Source: Acidobacteriota bacterium
Lineage (GTDB): Bacteria > Acidobacteriota > Blastocatellia > HR10
Direction of reading: 5' to 3'
DNA: 64,000 nt
Assembly: GCA_030550025.1 (NCBI GenBank)
Contig: JAUQQC010000007.1
Span: 57,501-121,500, forward strand
Positions 19,819 to 29,292 of this stretch are shown piece by piece. The notes beneath the pieces are model-generated. The model saw only the letters and a program-made list of their open reading frames with translations, did no database searches and was not told the DNA's origin. Every line of letters starts with the position of its first letter. Positions within the stretch are counted from its first letter, which is position 1. A program made the position numbers and the translations under genes.

Positions 19819-22164
19819 TCACCTCAAGCGAGTGGAGATGCGGGCCCGGCCTCCGGTCGCGATGCGGAAGAAGACCTCCCACTCTTGGCGGAGCCGATCG
19901 AGCTTCTCTAAATCGCCGACCGATGCTGTCTCGCCGCGCGGGACGACGAGAATAAAGGCTTGGCGAAAGAGTCGAGGGGCCTGCGGATATGCGGGCGTGC
20001 GCCGTCCTTCAACCTGCACGATCTGCTGCACGGTGATCACCTTGGGCGTGCCCGGCACGAGGATACCGACCTCGGGGGGACTGCTCGGCGAGCGCCGCGT
20101 GTATTCGCTGGGAGGAACGATCAGGAAAAAGTTCGGAATATCGCGCGGCGAGCGAATGCCCATGAGGTAGTGATCAAGCGGACTGTAGCGCAACGCCGCC
20201 TCCAGGCTCTCGAATGTCCCATCTTGATTGTCCACCCAATTGTTCCCCCCCATGACCGAGGCGTCGGTATCGAGGAAGAAGCTCCACTCATTCGCATACG
20301 TGCGCAAAGCGCTGCTTTCGACCCCCTGGTCGTTGAAGTTCACGTAGGCGAGCCATCGGCGTCCGGTCTCTCGGGCCAGGAGCGTGAGCGGCGAGTAGAC
20401 GTTATTGAAGAACACTTGTTCGGGATCGGCGGGATACCGCGAGAGCTTATTCATGTTGAGGAAGCCTTGAAGACGACCTTGACTGCCGAAGGCCCGAGGT
20501 CCGCCGTTGAACGTCCCCATGCCTTGCCCGATCCCGTTCACGTCGTTTCGGATCGGCTTGTAGTAGGAGAACGGTCCATCGGTCACCTCATGAGGGATCG
20601 AGCTGGCGCCGAAGACGACGAGCATGTCGAAGTCATCCGCATGTGCGAGATAGAACCGTCGGGCGATCTGCTGATCTCGGAAGACCCCGTCGAACAGCTC
20701 GTACACAGCCGGAAGGGTGGCACCGCGAATCGGGAGATCGTCCGAAAAATCTATCGAGCGGCCGAAGAGGATTTGCGCGAGCACGTTCCCGTTGAAGACG
20801 CCCGTCAGCCCCGTCGGCGTGTCCACACGCCGGAAGCTGAGCGAGAATCGCCCGCTTCGTTCGAGGACGACCTGGAAGGTGTTGATGAGCGATGTGCGTG
20901 CCTTCGGCACATCGCTCCAGGTGATGGTGACGCGCTCGGACGTCGCCTTGGCGAAGACGCCCCCGTGCGCACTCGGATCCAAATCTGTCCATAGCGGCGC
21001 GATCATCGGCAGGTCGCTCACCGTCGAGGGATTCGGGGTGAGCCGCCGTCCTCCGAACGAGAGGGTCCCATTGGAGTTGACGAACACTCGGTTTCGATCC
21101 CTCCCGTAGAACGGGAAGTCGAAGGGGAAGGCGATCTCCACACTGTCATCATTGCCCAGATTCAGCTTCTGTCCGAGGTCGTCATCGAAGGTGAGGTTGG
21201 AGACAGAGATGGCGAATCCTCCAGTGCCGGTGGGGATGAACTGCAGGGTCTTCCCCATCAGATCGAAGACGTGCATCAGCGTGCCATCGTCATGCAGGAC
21301 GGCGATCTCCCCGGCGTCGAAATCTTGGGCGGCAGCCATCGTCCACGCCTCCGGCTCCCGATGCGGGCGCTCGACCGGAACGGACGTCTCAGCACGGACC
21401 TCGGGCTCACTGTCCAGAATCCGCACGATCCGTCCGTGAGTGAAGAGTTCCAACTCGCGCGGATTCCGCGCGCTGATTCTCATGTGCTCGAAGCGCACGT
21501 CATCGGGCAATTCGGCGAATTTCTCCCAGTGCTCGCCGCCATCGCGACTTCGGTAGAGCGCGTTATCCACGCGATGGGAGTGAACGGGGACCGCAAGGAG
21601 GGCATACAGGAGTGAGGGGTTCGTCGGACTCATTACGAGCAACGGTGTGGAGGTCCGATAGGCGAAGGGGATCGGGAGCCCCTCGTTCACAGGCTCCCAC
21701 GACGTTCCTCCATCGCGCGTGCGATAGAAGCCGGCGAGATCCGTCACGGCGTAGACCACATCGGCATCGTCCGGATGGACGAGGAGGCGACCGATGGAGG
21801 CTTCGGGGAGGCCGCGCGCGACTGATCGCCAGCTCTCGCCGCCATCATCACTGCGATAGAGGCCGTGTCGGCGCGTTCCCAGGTACACCCGTTGGGGATC
21901 ACTGGGCGCTGCAGCCAGAACCGTGGGGATCGCTTCGGGATCAAGGCCGCGTGTCACCCGTTGCCAGCTCGCCCCCTGGTCGCGGCTCTGGAAAAGACCA
22001 TGTGCACTCGCGCGCAGCCATTTCCCTTCCAAGCGCAAGAGGCGTCCTTCATACCCGAGCGCTGCCGCGTCTTCAACCCCACGCCCAGGCCGAGAGACGG
22101 AAACGCTCGCGAGAGCCAAAATCGCGGTGATGCCGATGCCGACGCTCACCTTCGCTCTGCGCAT
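19819..22164 (-). CDS. secreted multidomain protein: Asp-box propeller, nidogen-like domain, peptidase-like C-terminus
   Basis: A 781-residue exported protein. Signal peptide at residues 1-25. Residues about 30-270 hold sortilin/BNR-type repeats with Asp boxes (SRDQGASWQ, SDDGGESWR, TRDGGTSWE, SRDGGEHWE). Residues about 325-480 resemble a nidogen-type (NIDO) domain: FPFYGRDRNRVFVNSNG ... APLWTDLDPS ... TITWSDVP ... NTFQVVLERSGRFSLSF. The C-terminal 290 residues contain ARETGRRWLAYV (from A597) and YSPLDHYLMGIRSP, which recall an acidobacterial metallopeptidase-like domain in which I expect HELGHRWLA. Here the zinc motif is RETGR, so proteolysis is unlikely. AAAGGAGG precedes the ATG. Probably a cell-surface or secreted binding protein; no precise function assigned. 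Confidence 0.75.
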   Translation of the reverse strand: MRRAKVSVGIGITAILALASVSVSRPGRGVEDAAALGYEGRLLRLEGKWLRASAHGLFQSRDQGASWQRVTRGLDPEAIPTVLAAAPSDPQRVYLGTRRHGLYRSDDGGESWRSVARGLPEASIGRLLVHPDDADVVYAVTDLAGFYRTRDGGTSWEPVNEGLPIPFAYRTSTPLLVMSPTNPSLLYALLAVPVHSHRVDNALYRSRDGGEHWEKFAELPDDVRFEHMRISARNPRELELFTHGRIVRILDSEPEVRAETSVPVERPHREPEAWTMAAAQDFDAGEIAVLHDDGTLMHVFDLMGKTLQFIPTGTGGFAISVSNLTFDDDLGQKLNLGNDDSVEIAFPFDFPFYGRDRNRVFVNSNGTLSFGGRRLTPNPSTVSDLPMIAPLWTDLDPSAHGGVFAKATSERVTITWSDVPKARTSLINTFQVVLERSGRFSLSFRRVDTPTGLTGVFNGNVLAQILFGRSIDFSDDLPIRGATLPAVYELFDGVFRDQQIARRFYLAHADDFDMLVVFGASSIPHEVTDGPFSYYKPIRNDVNGIGQGMGTFNGGPRAFGSQGRLQGFLNMNKLSRYPADPEQVFFNNVYSPLTLLARETGRRWLAYVNFNDQGVESSALRTYANEWSFFLDTDASVMGGNNWVDNQDGTFESLEAALRYSPLDHYLMGIRSPRDIPNFFLIVPPSEYTRRSPSSPPEVGILVPGTPKVITVQQIVQVEGRRTPAYPQAPRLFRQAFILVVPRGETASVGDLEKLDRLRQEWEVFFRIATGGRARISTRLR

Positions 22165-22200
22165 GACCGATGTCCTCCTTTCTCGATCTGGTCCGCAAAT

Positions 22201-22229
22201 GGAGTAGAGGAAAGAAGGAGCATTGTCAA
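22201..22229 (-). promoter_or_regulatory. possible promoter of the secreted propeller protein
   Basis: On the minus strand a perfect -35 TTGACA (22229-22224) is followed 17 bases later by TACTCC, a weak -10, about 35 bases before the gene's Shine-Dalgarno. The rest of the 281-base spacer 22165-22445 shows no gene. Confidence 0.3.
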
Positions 22230-22445
22230 TGCCCTTACCGGCGCGCGCTCTTGCGCTCCTTGTGCGCCGCGAAGAGGCGCTCGGGAAGGATTAAGAGCCT
22301 TTCGACCCGTCGCCGTCTCCAAAATGGCGCAAACGGGCTCGGCGGTTGACGTGGGAAAGATGCGGCTGGCGTCTTCTCGCTCGGTGACGATGTGCGTGTA
22401 GGGGGGCGCTCTTTTCCGATCACTGCATCCGATGGCGTAGGTCGT

Positions 22446-24926
22446 TCACATCACCTCGACGGGATCGGGATCAATGACCAGCGCGTGCGTATCGAAGCCG
22501 GCAGCGCGTAGATTCTCCACCGCGAGGTCCAGAGCGCGATGCGCGGCCAGGCGTTGGCGGCTCTTGATGAGGATTTGCAGACGGTGACGACCGCGCAGTC
22601 GGCCCAATGGAGCCGGGGCTGGTCCGAGGACGCGCAGAAGGCCTGATGGTTCGGCCTCGCGCAGATACCGCGCCAATTCCTGCGCGAGCGCGTTCGCGCG
22701 CTCGAAATCGCGATGCTGCACGAGCACTTGGATGAGCGTCGTGATCGGCGGATAGTGCAGCATGCGGCGGAAGTGAATCTCGCGGTGATAGAAGCCCTCG
22801 TAGTCTTGCGCCGCCGCGTAGCGGAGGACGTAGTGCTCCGGGTAGTAGGTTTGGATGATCACGCGTCCGGGGAGATCGCCGCGTCCGGCTCGACCGGCCG
22901 ACTGCGTGAGGAGTTGGAACGCGCGTTCGGCAGCGCGAAAGTCCGGGAGGCCTAAGATGGCGTCCACCGAGATGACACCGACGAGCGTCACGTTCGGGAA
23001 GTCATGGCCTTTGGCGACCATTTGCGTGCCCACGAGCACCTGTGTCTCCCCAGCCGCGAAGGCTGTGATGATGCGCTCATACGCGCGGCGTCGGCTCGCC
23101 GTGTCGCGATCGAGTCGCGCGATGCGCACCTCGGGGAAGAGGCGACGCACTCGCTCCTCGACCTGCTCCGTTCCGACGCCGGCGAAGTAGATGTATTCGC
23201 CGTCGCAACTGGGACACCGCGTGAGCACGGGCGTGCGGTGATTGCAGTAATGACAGATGAGTTGCTCGACCGACCGATGATACGTGAGCGAGACATCGCA
23301 ACGCGGGCAGCGCATGGTCAAGCCGCAGCGGCGACAGAGGACGAACGATGAGAAGCCGCGCCGATTGAGGAGAAGGATCGCCTGCTCCCGACGCGCGAGC
23401 GTCTCGCGCAGCGCGTCCACCAGCTCGTCCGAGAGCACGACCTGACGCCCGTAGCGAGCGAACACCTCGCGCATATCCACGACCTGAACTTGCGCCAGCG
23501 GTCGGCCCCCGATCCGCTCGCCGAGGCGCAGGTAGATGTACTTGCCCAAGTGCACGTTGTGGTAGGACTCCAACGACGGCGTCGCGCTGCCCAGGATCAC
23601 GACAGCTTGATGTCGGAGCGCGCGCATGATGGCTGTATCGCGTCCGTGGTAGCGTGGGACCTCGTCCTGTTTATACGAGGGATCATGCTCTTCGTCCACG
23701 ATGACCAAACCGAGAGCGGGGAGCGGCGCAAAGACGGCCGAGCGCGTGCCAAGAACCACGCGCGCTTCTCCGCGCGCGATGCGCTGCCACTCGTCGAAGC
23801 GTTCTCCTTCGGAAAGCGAGGAATGCAACACCGCCACGTTCCGACCGAAATGGGCGCGCAATCGTCGGCCGAGCATGGGCGTCAAAGCGATCTCTGGCAC
23901 GAGCATGAGCGCCGTCTTCCCGCGCGCGAGCGCCTGATGGATGGCGCGAATGTAGACTTCGGTCTTGCCGCTTCCGGTCACGCCATGCAGCAGAAACGCC
24001 GCATAGGTCCCTTCGTCGAGCTTGCGCGTGATCTGCTCAAGCGCCGCCTGCTGTTCCGGCGTCAGTTCGAACCATTCGGGGGGAGAGACTTCGATGTGCG
24101 CGAGTGGATCCCGCGAGACCGGTCGGGAGAAGATGCGGACCAAGCCCTCTCGTTGCAGGGCGCGGATCATGGCCGGGCGCACGCCGACTTGTTCGGCGAC
24201 TTCCCGCAAGGGGAGAGGCTCGCGCGCGTTCTCCAGCAGCGCTTGAAGGCGCGCTTTCGCTCGCGCGTGTCGGAGCGTCTTCGTACGCTCGGCGTCTCCG
24301 TTGGACGCGCTCCCTTCAGGCGTGGTCGAGGGCCCGATCCACACGACGACCTCCTCGCGCTTCGGCTTCACGCGCGGTTCGACGAGCGCATACTGGCGTT
24401 GAATCTCCCCACGCCGTTCCAGCTCCCGCAGCGTCGTCCATGCGCGCCGTGCCCCAAACCGTTTGGTGAATTCGGAGGCGAGGAGTGAGGTCGCCGAGGC
24501 CAGCCGCTCCAGAATTTGCGCGCGGCGCGAACGTCTCTGCCGCGCGCTCGTCATCTCAGCCAGAGCCACGCGCCCCCGCTCAGTAATCGAGAAGACCTCA
24601 GCTACGGCTGACATCAGCCCCGGTGGCACGGCCGCCTGGAGGACCTCCCCCCACGGCGCGAAATAATACTCGGCAACCCACCGCGTCAGCTCCAGCAGGT
24701 CGGAGCTAAGCAGCGGCGTCTCATCCATGACGGCCAAAACGGGTTTGACGGCTGATTCTTCCAAGTAAGGCGGAGGTTCCTCTGCCTGCGCGACGACGAA
24801 TCCTACGAGCACCTTCGCGCCGAAAGGAACGACGACGCGCGCGCCGACGGGGGCTGTCATCCCTTCGGGCACTCGATAGGTGAACGTCCGACGGGCGTTC
24901 ACCGCCAGAGCGACATCCACGAACAT
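22446..24926 (-). CDS. priA: replication restart helicase PriA
   Basis: An 826-residue superfamily 2 DNA helicase that reloads the replisome at collapsed forks. It has the N-terminal 3'-DNA-binding domain, a winged helix, then Walker A GVTGSGKTEVY (K321), motif II DEEHDPSYKQDE and PRYHGRD. The zinc-binding insert carries eight cysteines in CRRCGLTMRCPRC and CHYCNHRTP...CPSC. Helicase motifs V-VI (VLVGTQMVAKGHDFPNV; QSAGRAGRGDLPG) are intact. GAGGAG lies 7 bases before the ATG. It is the last gene of gltX-ctpA-lolA-priA, 41 bases after lolA. Confidence 0.95.
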   Translation of the reverse strand: MFVDVALAVNARRTFTYRVPEGMTAPVGARVVVPFGAKVLVGFVVAQAEEPPPYLEESAVKPVLAVMDETPLLSSDLLELTRWVAEYYFAPWGEVLQAAVPPGLMSAVAEVFSITERGRVALAEMTSARQRRSRRAQILERLASATSLLASEFTKRFGARRAWTTLRELERRGEIQRQYALVEPRVKPKREEVVVWIGPSTTPEGSASNGDAERTKTLRHARAKARLQALLENAREPLPLREVAEQVGVRPAMIRALQREGLVRIFSRPVSRDPLAHIEVSPPEWFELTPEQQAALEQITRKLDEGTYAAFLLHGVTGSGKTEVYIRAIHQALARGKTALMLVPEIALTPMLGRRLRAHFGRNVAVLHSSLSEGERFDEWQRIARGEARVVLGTRSAVFAPLPALGLVIVDEEHDPSYKQDEVPRYHGRDTAIMRALRHQAVVILGSATPSLESYHNVHLGKYIYLRLGERIGGRPLAQVQVVDMREVFARYGRQVVLSDELVDALRETLARREQAILLLNRRGFSSFVLCRRCGLTMRCPRCDVSLTYHRSVEQLICHYCNHRTPVLTRCPSCDGEYIYFAGVGTEQVEERVRRLFPEVRIARLDRDTASRRRAYERIITAFAAGETQVLVGTQMVAKGHDFPNVTLVGVISVDAILGLPDFRAAERAFQLLTQSAGRAGRGDLPGRVIIQTYYPEHYVLRYAAAQDYEGFYHREIHFRRMLHYPPITTLIQVLVQHRDFERANALAQELARYLREAEPSGLLRVLGPAPAPLGRLRGRHRLQILIKSRQRLAAHRALDLAVENLRAAGFDTHALVIDPDPVEVM

Positions 24927-24967
24927 GGCGTTCTCCTCACCATTTTACGGCTTCTCGGAGCGTTTGG

Positions 24968-25690
24968 CTATCGTGCGTCGAGGACTTGAACACCGGGGGG
25001 GATCGTGAACACGAAGGCGGAACGAGGGATGGGCACGTTCTCTCGGATGTTCGAGAAGAGGAAGTCCGAGCGCGCGCCATCCAATTCGCGAATCGAGACG
25101 TGGACGATCTGGAGAGATGCGGGCGTGACCTCCGCGATCAGTTCGGAGAAGCCGAGTCGCGCGTCCCTGGGAATGAACCGCAGAACGATGTTCCCCGCCT
25201 GGAGCGGCGACGGGCTATTGATCCGCTCAATGCGCGCGAACAGACGATGCAGGTCCAGCTCGCCGAGGAGGAAGGCGAATGCCGCCTTGATATCTTCGGC
25301 CTCGCGGATCTTCGCGCGGATGACCTGTCGCTCGGCCGGCACGTAGAGGTAGACGTGCTTGCCATCGGAGATGAAGAGCTTCTCCTCGGGCCGGCGATAA
25401 TGCCAGCGCATGCGACGCGGCCGCGCCAGAAGAACCGTGCCCTCCTCGCGCCGCGGTGGCGAGCCGGCCGCCGTGTAGAGGTGCACGAAATCGGCCGTCA
25501 GCGTGCGCACGCGCGCGTACTTCGCTTGAAGGGCCGCAAGCCATGATTCCAGAGAAGGTGACCTCGGTTGCCCGTGCGCCAGCGACGGCAGCAGGAGGAG
25601 CGCAGCCAGGAGATATCCGCTCGCACGAGCAGAAGCTCGTCGAAGGCGAGGGAAGCGAACCCGAGGATCGCGCGCGCGGGTGAGGATCAT
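24968..25690 (-). CDS. lolA: LolA-like outer-membrane lipoprotein carrier
   Basis: A 240-residue periplasmic chaperone-like protein with a signal peptide (hydrophobic core GYLLAALLLLPSLAHG, about residues 26-41). The LolA fold is recognisable from LQAKYARVRTLTADFVH, RREEGTVLLARPRRMRWHY and KLFISDGKHVYLYVP, the half-barrel that accepts lipoprotein acyl chains. It overlaps the upstream protease gene by ATGA, implying translational coupling. It supports a didermic envelope. No lolB or lolCDE is in the window. Confidence 0.88.
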   Translation of the reverse strand: MILTRARDPRVRFPRLRRASARASGYLLAALLLLPSLAHGQPRSPSLESWLAALQAKYARVRTLTADFVHLYTAAGSPPRREEGTVLLARPRRMRWHYRRPEEKLFISDGKHVYLYVPAERQVIRAKIREAEDIKAAFAFLLGELDLHRLFARIERINSPSPLQAGNIVLRFIPRDARLGFSELIAEVTPASLQIVHVSIRELDGARSDFLFSNIRENVPIPRSAFVFTIPPGVQVLDAR

Positions 25691-27318
25691 CGTCGGCGAG
25701 GTTGGCGGAGGTTCTCAACGAGCTGTCGTGCTTGCGGGATGGCCTCGAGCGCGCGTTGGACCTGCTCGTCGGACTGAAGGATCACGCGCATTGCGGCATC
25801 AATACCGAAGCGCGCTGTGGCCACTTCCTCTCGGATCTTCTGGCGCACGTACTCAAGATGCGCGCGGATCTCCTTCTCCGTGACGCCCAGATCTGCCCGC
25901 CGTGCCGCGAAGGCGATGAACGCCTCAATGAGCGGATCCTCCACCTCGAGGAAAAGGTCTTTCGGTGAGGCGGGCTCGCGTTGTCGCTCAACCCGAAAGT
26001 GTTCGAACCGCGGAATGCGCCCGTTGATGAGATGGCGCGTGAACTCGAAGACGGCGCCGAAGAGCCGTTGGCGCACCGGATCGAGCTTCACGGGCACGGG
26101 GATATCGGGTTCGATCCCCCCGCCGCCATAGACGCGCCGCCCCCCATCGGTGCGCGCTGCCGGTCCAGGCGGCCGTCCGTCGGGCCGTCCCAGCCGGTAC
26201 TCATAGGCGGAGACATTGCGGTAATCGCGTTGGATGAGGCGGCCCGAGGGGGTATAGTAGCGCGCCGTCGAGAGCGTGAGCGCTCCGGCCGTACCCCGCA
26301 GCAGCGGAATGACCGTTTGTACGAGCCCCTTGCCGAAGCTCGTCTCGCCCACGATCAGCGCCCGATCGTGATCTTGCAGCGCGCCGGCGACGATCTCCGA
26401 GGCCGAGGCGGATGCGCGATTGATGAGAACGACCATCGGTACTTCTTCCACCTGCTTGCTCTCGGCCTTGAAGTGACGTTCGCGGGTGCGCCCGCGAATC
26501 CGTACGATCGTCTCCCCCGGGCGCAAGAACCGACTGGCGACGCCGACGGCTTGATCGAGCAATCCCCCTGGGTTCCCCCGCAGATCGAGGATGAGCGCTT
26601 TGATCCCCTGCGCCTTCAGGCGGCGCAACTGTTCATCCAGCTCCTCCGTCGTTGTGCTCTGAAATCCCCACGTCAAGCCAATGTAGCCGATGCCGGGGCG
26701 GATCACGAAGGCCGTGCGGATGGTGGGCAACGGAATCGGCGCGCGCGCGATGCGAAATGTAAGCGGTGTCGCTTCTCCCGCGCGTTCGATGGTCAGCTCG
26801 ACTGTCGTGCCACGTTCGCCGCGCACGCGACGAGCGACCTCCTGCGTGGACCAGCCTTCAGCCGATCGCCCATCTACGGCAAGGATAGCATCCCCATAGC
26901 GCAATCCGGCCCGGTCGGCGGGCGTGTCCGGGATCACGGAGATCACGTACACGCGGCCCCGACGCTGATTAATCGTCACCCCGATGCCGAAGAACTCGCT
27001 CTCCTGCTCCTGCCGCAGATCAGCGTATTCGCGCGGCGTGAGGTAATTGGAGTGAGGGTCGAGCGCCGCCAACATGCCTCGAATGGTCGCCGTAAGCAGC
27101 GCCGCCGAGTCCACTTCGCCGGCGTACTGCGTCTGCACCAGGCGCATCGCTTCGAGGAAGTCTTCTTTGATCTGCGCCGGCGTTGGGCCCTCTCCGCCCA
27201 GCGACGGCCTTCCCCAAAGAGCGGTCGCACTCAGGATCAGCGCGAGCGCTAGCCCCGAACCAAAGCGAATGGCTCGCCTTCGTCGATCTCGCCGTCTCGC
27301 TTCGTGAATCTTCGTCAT
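25687..27318 (-). CDS. ctpA: carboxy-terminal processing protease (S41), CtpA family
   Basis: A 543-residue periplasmic serine protease that trims C-termini of envelope proteins. It has a basic N-terminus, a signal/anchor helix (about 20-38), a PDZ domain (about 95-175; YGDAILAVDGRSAEG) and the S41 core. LILDLRGNPGGLLDQAVG and NRASASASEI supply the Ser (S305) of a Ser-Lys dyad with K330 in ETSFGKG, at the 25-residue spacing known for Prc/CtpA. The C-terminal 130 residues are helical and Arg/Glu rich. The start is the ATG at 27318. The frame stays open upstream into gltX, but that part is in another gene. A 6-codon frame (MNRYRE) ends by ATGA overlap at this start. Operon with gltX, lolA and priA. 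Confidence 0.92.
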   Translation of the reverse strand: MTKIHEARRRDRRRRAIRFGSGLALALILSATALWGRPSLGGEGPTPAQIKEDFLEAMRLVQTQYAGEVDSAALLTATIRGMLAALDPHSNYLTPREYADLRQEQESEFFGIGVTINQRRGRVYVISVIPDTPADRAGLRYGDAILAVDGRSAEGWSTQEVARRVRGERGTTVELTIERAGEATPLTFRIARAPIPLPTIRTAFVIRPGIGYIGLTWGFQSTTTEELDEQLRRLKAQGIKALILDLRGNPGGLLDQAVGVASRFLRPGETIVRIRGRTRERHFKAESKQVEEVPMVVLINRASASASEIVAGALQDHDRALIVGETSFGKGLVQTVIPLLRGTAGALTLSTARYYTPSGRLIQRDYRNVSAYEYRLGRPDGRPPGPAARTDGGRRVYGGGGIEPDIPVPVKLDPVRQRLFGAVFEFTRHLINGRIPRFEHFRVERQREPASPKDLFLEVEDPLIEAFIAFAARRADLGVTEKEIRAHLEYVRQKIREEVATARFGIDAAMRVILQSDEQVQRALEAIPQARQLVENLRQPRRR

Positions 27319-27350
27319 TCTCGGTACCGGTTCATAGCGAATCGGCTCCG

Positions 27351-28796
27351 TCACTCCGACAGAGTGGCGGCCACCTGGCGCAGCCGACGAACCGCGCGTT
27401 CCCGTCCGATCGCCACGATGACATCGAAGATGCCGGGCGTCACGGCGCTGCCGGTCAACGCCGTGCGCGCCGCATTGATGATCACTCCGGCTTTCACCCC
27501 GCGCTCCTCGGCCAGACCGCGCAAGACCCGCTCGGTCGTCTGCAGATCGAAAGGCTCCAGTCGTTCGAAGCGATCGGCCAGCTCCAGGAGCAAGCCCTTC
27601 ACGGCCGAATTCGTGCGCAGGTTCTTCTGGACGGCTTCGGGATCCATCGGGAAGTCGTCGCTGAAGTACGGACGCCCACTCGTCACGAAATCCCGCAGCG
27701 TGCGCGCGCGGACCTTCAGCAGGTCCACGACCCGCAGGAACCATTCTCGACGCTCCTGCCCGTATTCCTCGCGCCAGAGGCCTTCTTTCTCCAACTCCGC
27801 GCGCACGAAGGGGAAGAGCTCGGCGGCGCTCATCGCCCGAAGATGCTCGGCGTTCATCCATAAGGCCTTCTCGAAATTGAAGATCGCATTGGCGCGGCTG
27901 ATGCCCTCCAGAGAGAACAGCTCGATCAGTTCCCTCGTGCGCAAGATCTCTCGGCTGGGATCTCCCGGCGACCAGCCAAGCAGCGCCAGGAAGTTGCGCA
28001 TCGCTTCGGGCAGAAAGCCCATGTCCCGATAGGCCGTCACACTCATCGCCCCATGTCGCTTGGAGAGACGTTGCCGATCCGGGCCGAGGATGAGCGGCGC
28101 GTGCGCGAAGACCGGCGGTTCCCAACCGAAGGCGCGATAGAGCAATACTTGCTTGGGCGTGTTCGAGAGATGATCCGCGCCGCGAATGATGTGGCTGATG
28201 CGCATGTCGGCGTCATCCACGACGACCGAGAGATGATACGTCGGATAGCCATCCGAGCGCAGTAGGACGAAATCCTCAATGCTTTCGTTGCGGACTTCGA
28301 TCTCCCCGTACACGCGATCGGTGAATCGCGTCACCCCTTCCTCCGGGACTTTAAAGCGAATCGCGCGCGGATGCCCGGCGGCGATCCGTCGCGCGACCTC
28401 CCCAGCCGAAAGCCGCCGACAGGTGCCCTCATATTTCCACGTCCGCTTCTCCGCGAGAGCTCGTTGCCGTTTGGCCGCCAGCTCTTCTGGGTCGCAGAAG
28501 CAATAGTAGGCCCAGCCGGAAGCGACCAGCTCTTCCGCTCGTGCACGATAAAGGGCCAGACGCTCGGATTGGAGATACGGCCCTTCGTCCCAATCCAACC
28601 CCAGCCATCGCAGGCCCTCGATGATCCCTTCGATCATCTCCGGCGAGGAACGTTCGACATCCGTGTCCTCGATGCGCAGGATGAACGTGCCTCCGTACTT
28701 GCGAGCGAAGAGCCAGTTGAAAAGAGCCGTGCGCGCTCCTCCGATATGCAGATACCCGGTTGGCGATGGCGCGAATCGAACGCGAACGTGGCTCAC
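27351..28796 (-). CDS. gltX: glutamyl-tRNA synthetase
   Basis: A 481-residue class I aminoacyl-tRNA synthetase. The start is a GTG giving (M)SHVRVRFAPSPTGYLHIG, with the HIGH-type motif at the expected distance; an AGGT lies upstream, and the frame is open a further 17 codons to another GTG. The KMSKS-type motif is RLSKRHGAMSV. Insert CDPEELAAKR and C-terminal anticodon-binding helices are normal. It lies 58 bases downstream of tRNA-Ser on the same strand and heads the operon. Without further data it cannot be said whether it is discriminating or also charges tRNA-Gln; gatCAB is not in the window. Confidence 0.95.
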   Translation of the reverse strand: MSHVRVRFAPSPTGYLHIGGARTALFNWLFARKYGGTFILRIEDTDVERSSPEMIEGIIEGLRWLGLDWDEGPYLQSERLALYRARAEELVASGWAYYCFCDPEELAAKRQRALAEKRTWKYEGTCRRLSAGEVARRIAAGHPRAIRFKVPEEGVTRFTDRVYGEIEVRNESIEDFVLLRSDGYPTYHLSVVVDDADMRISHIIRGADHLSNTPKQVLLYRAFGWEPPVFAHAPLILGPDRQRLSKRHGAMSVTAYRDMGFLPEAMRNFLALLGWSPGDPSREILRTRELIELFSLEGISRANAIFNFEKALWMNAEHLRAMSAAELFPFVRAELEKEGLWREEYGQERREWFLRVVDLLKVRARTLRDFVTSGRPYFSDDFPMDPEAVQKNLRTNSAVKGLLLELADRFERLEPFDLQTTERVLRGLAEERGVKAGVIINAARTALTGSAVTPGIFDVIVAIGRERAVRRLRQVAATLSE

Positions 28797-28854
28797 CGCG
28801 GTTACCTCATCCTGGGGCTCCCAAGTCGAAACTCTTGGGCCTCCCACCGATGTC

Positions 28855-28949
28855 TGGCGGTGAGGGTGGGATTCGAACCCACGGTAGAGCTTATCGCCCT
28901 ACAACGGTTTAGCAAACCGTCCGTTTCAGCCAGGCTCACGCACCTCACC
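28855..28949 (-). tRNA. tRNA-Ser (anticodon GCU)
   Basis: On the minus strand: acceptor GGTGAGG pairs with CCTCACC, discriminator G and encoded CCA. D stem CGT/ACG, anticodon stem ACGGT/ACCGT with loop TTGCTAA (GCT anticodon reads AGC/AGU), long class II variable arm, and T arm GTGGG-TTCGAAT-CCCAC. About 95 bases with CCA. Confidence 0.95.
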
Positions 28950-29292
28950 GCCTCCGTTCTTCTCATGCCAAAGTATTTTCGACCGCAACGCCTTCTGTCA
29001 AGCGAGCCTGGGCCTTGGGTCGTTCCCGGCGCGTCCCAAGATGAAACGGGTCGTAGCATCAGCGTGCCCGCGGCGTTCGGGCGAGCGCGAACGCCGCCGA
29101 ATGCGTCGCCCGCAGGACGAGGGAGCTGCCGCAACGGCTTCCCATCAGTTGGGAATGCCTCCCACGATGCAGTCCCCGGTCGTGCGTTCCCACGTGCGCG
29201 CGTTGAAGAGATGTCGCTCGGGCCCGTGATTGGCTTCACGAGCGATGATGGGTGAAAAACGGAGATTCGCGTGTGCCCGTTTGGGGGCGACG
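28950..29292. other. 343-base spacer between tRNA-Ser and the BsuPI gene
   Basis: Contains the presumptive promoter of the tRNA-gltX operon on the minus strand. GC-rich open frames are present on both strands, but none resembles a protein I recognise. No repeat or terminator was identified. Confidence 0.4.

Noticed and set aside
27319..28125. N-terminal extension of ctpA by 269 codons
   Set aside because: It runs antiparallel in frame space over gltX, which has all synthetase motifs; the extension contains no signal peptide and is low-complexity.
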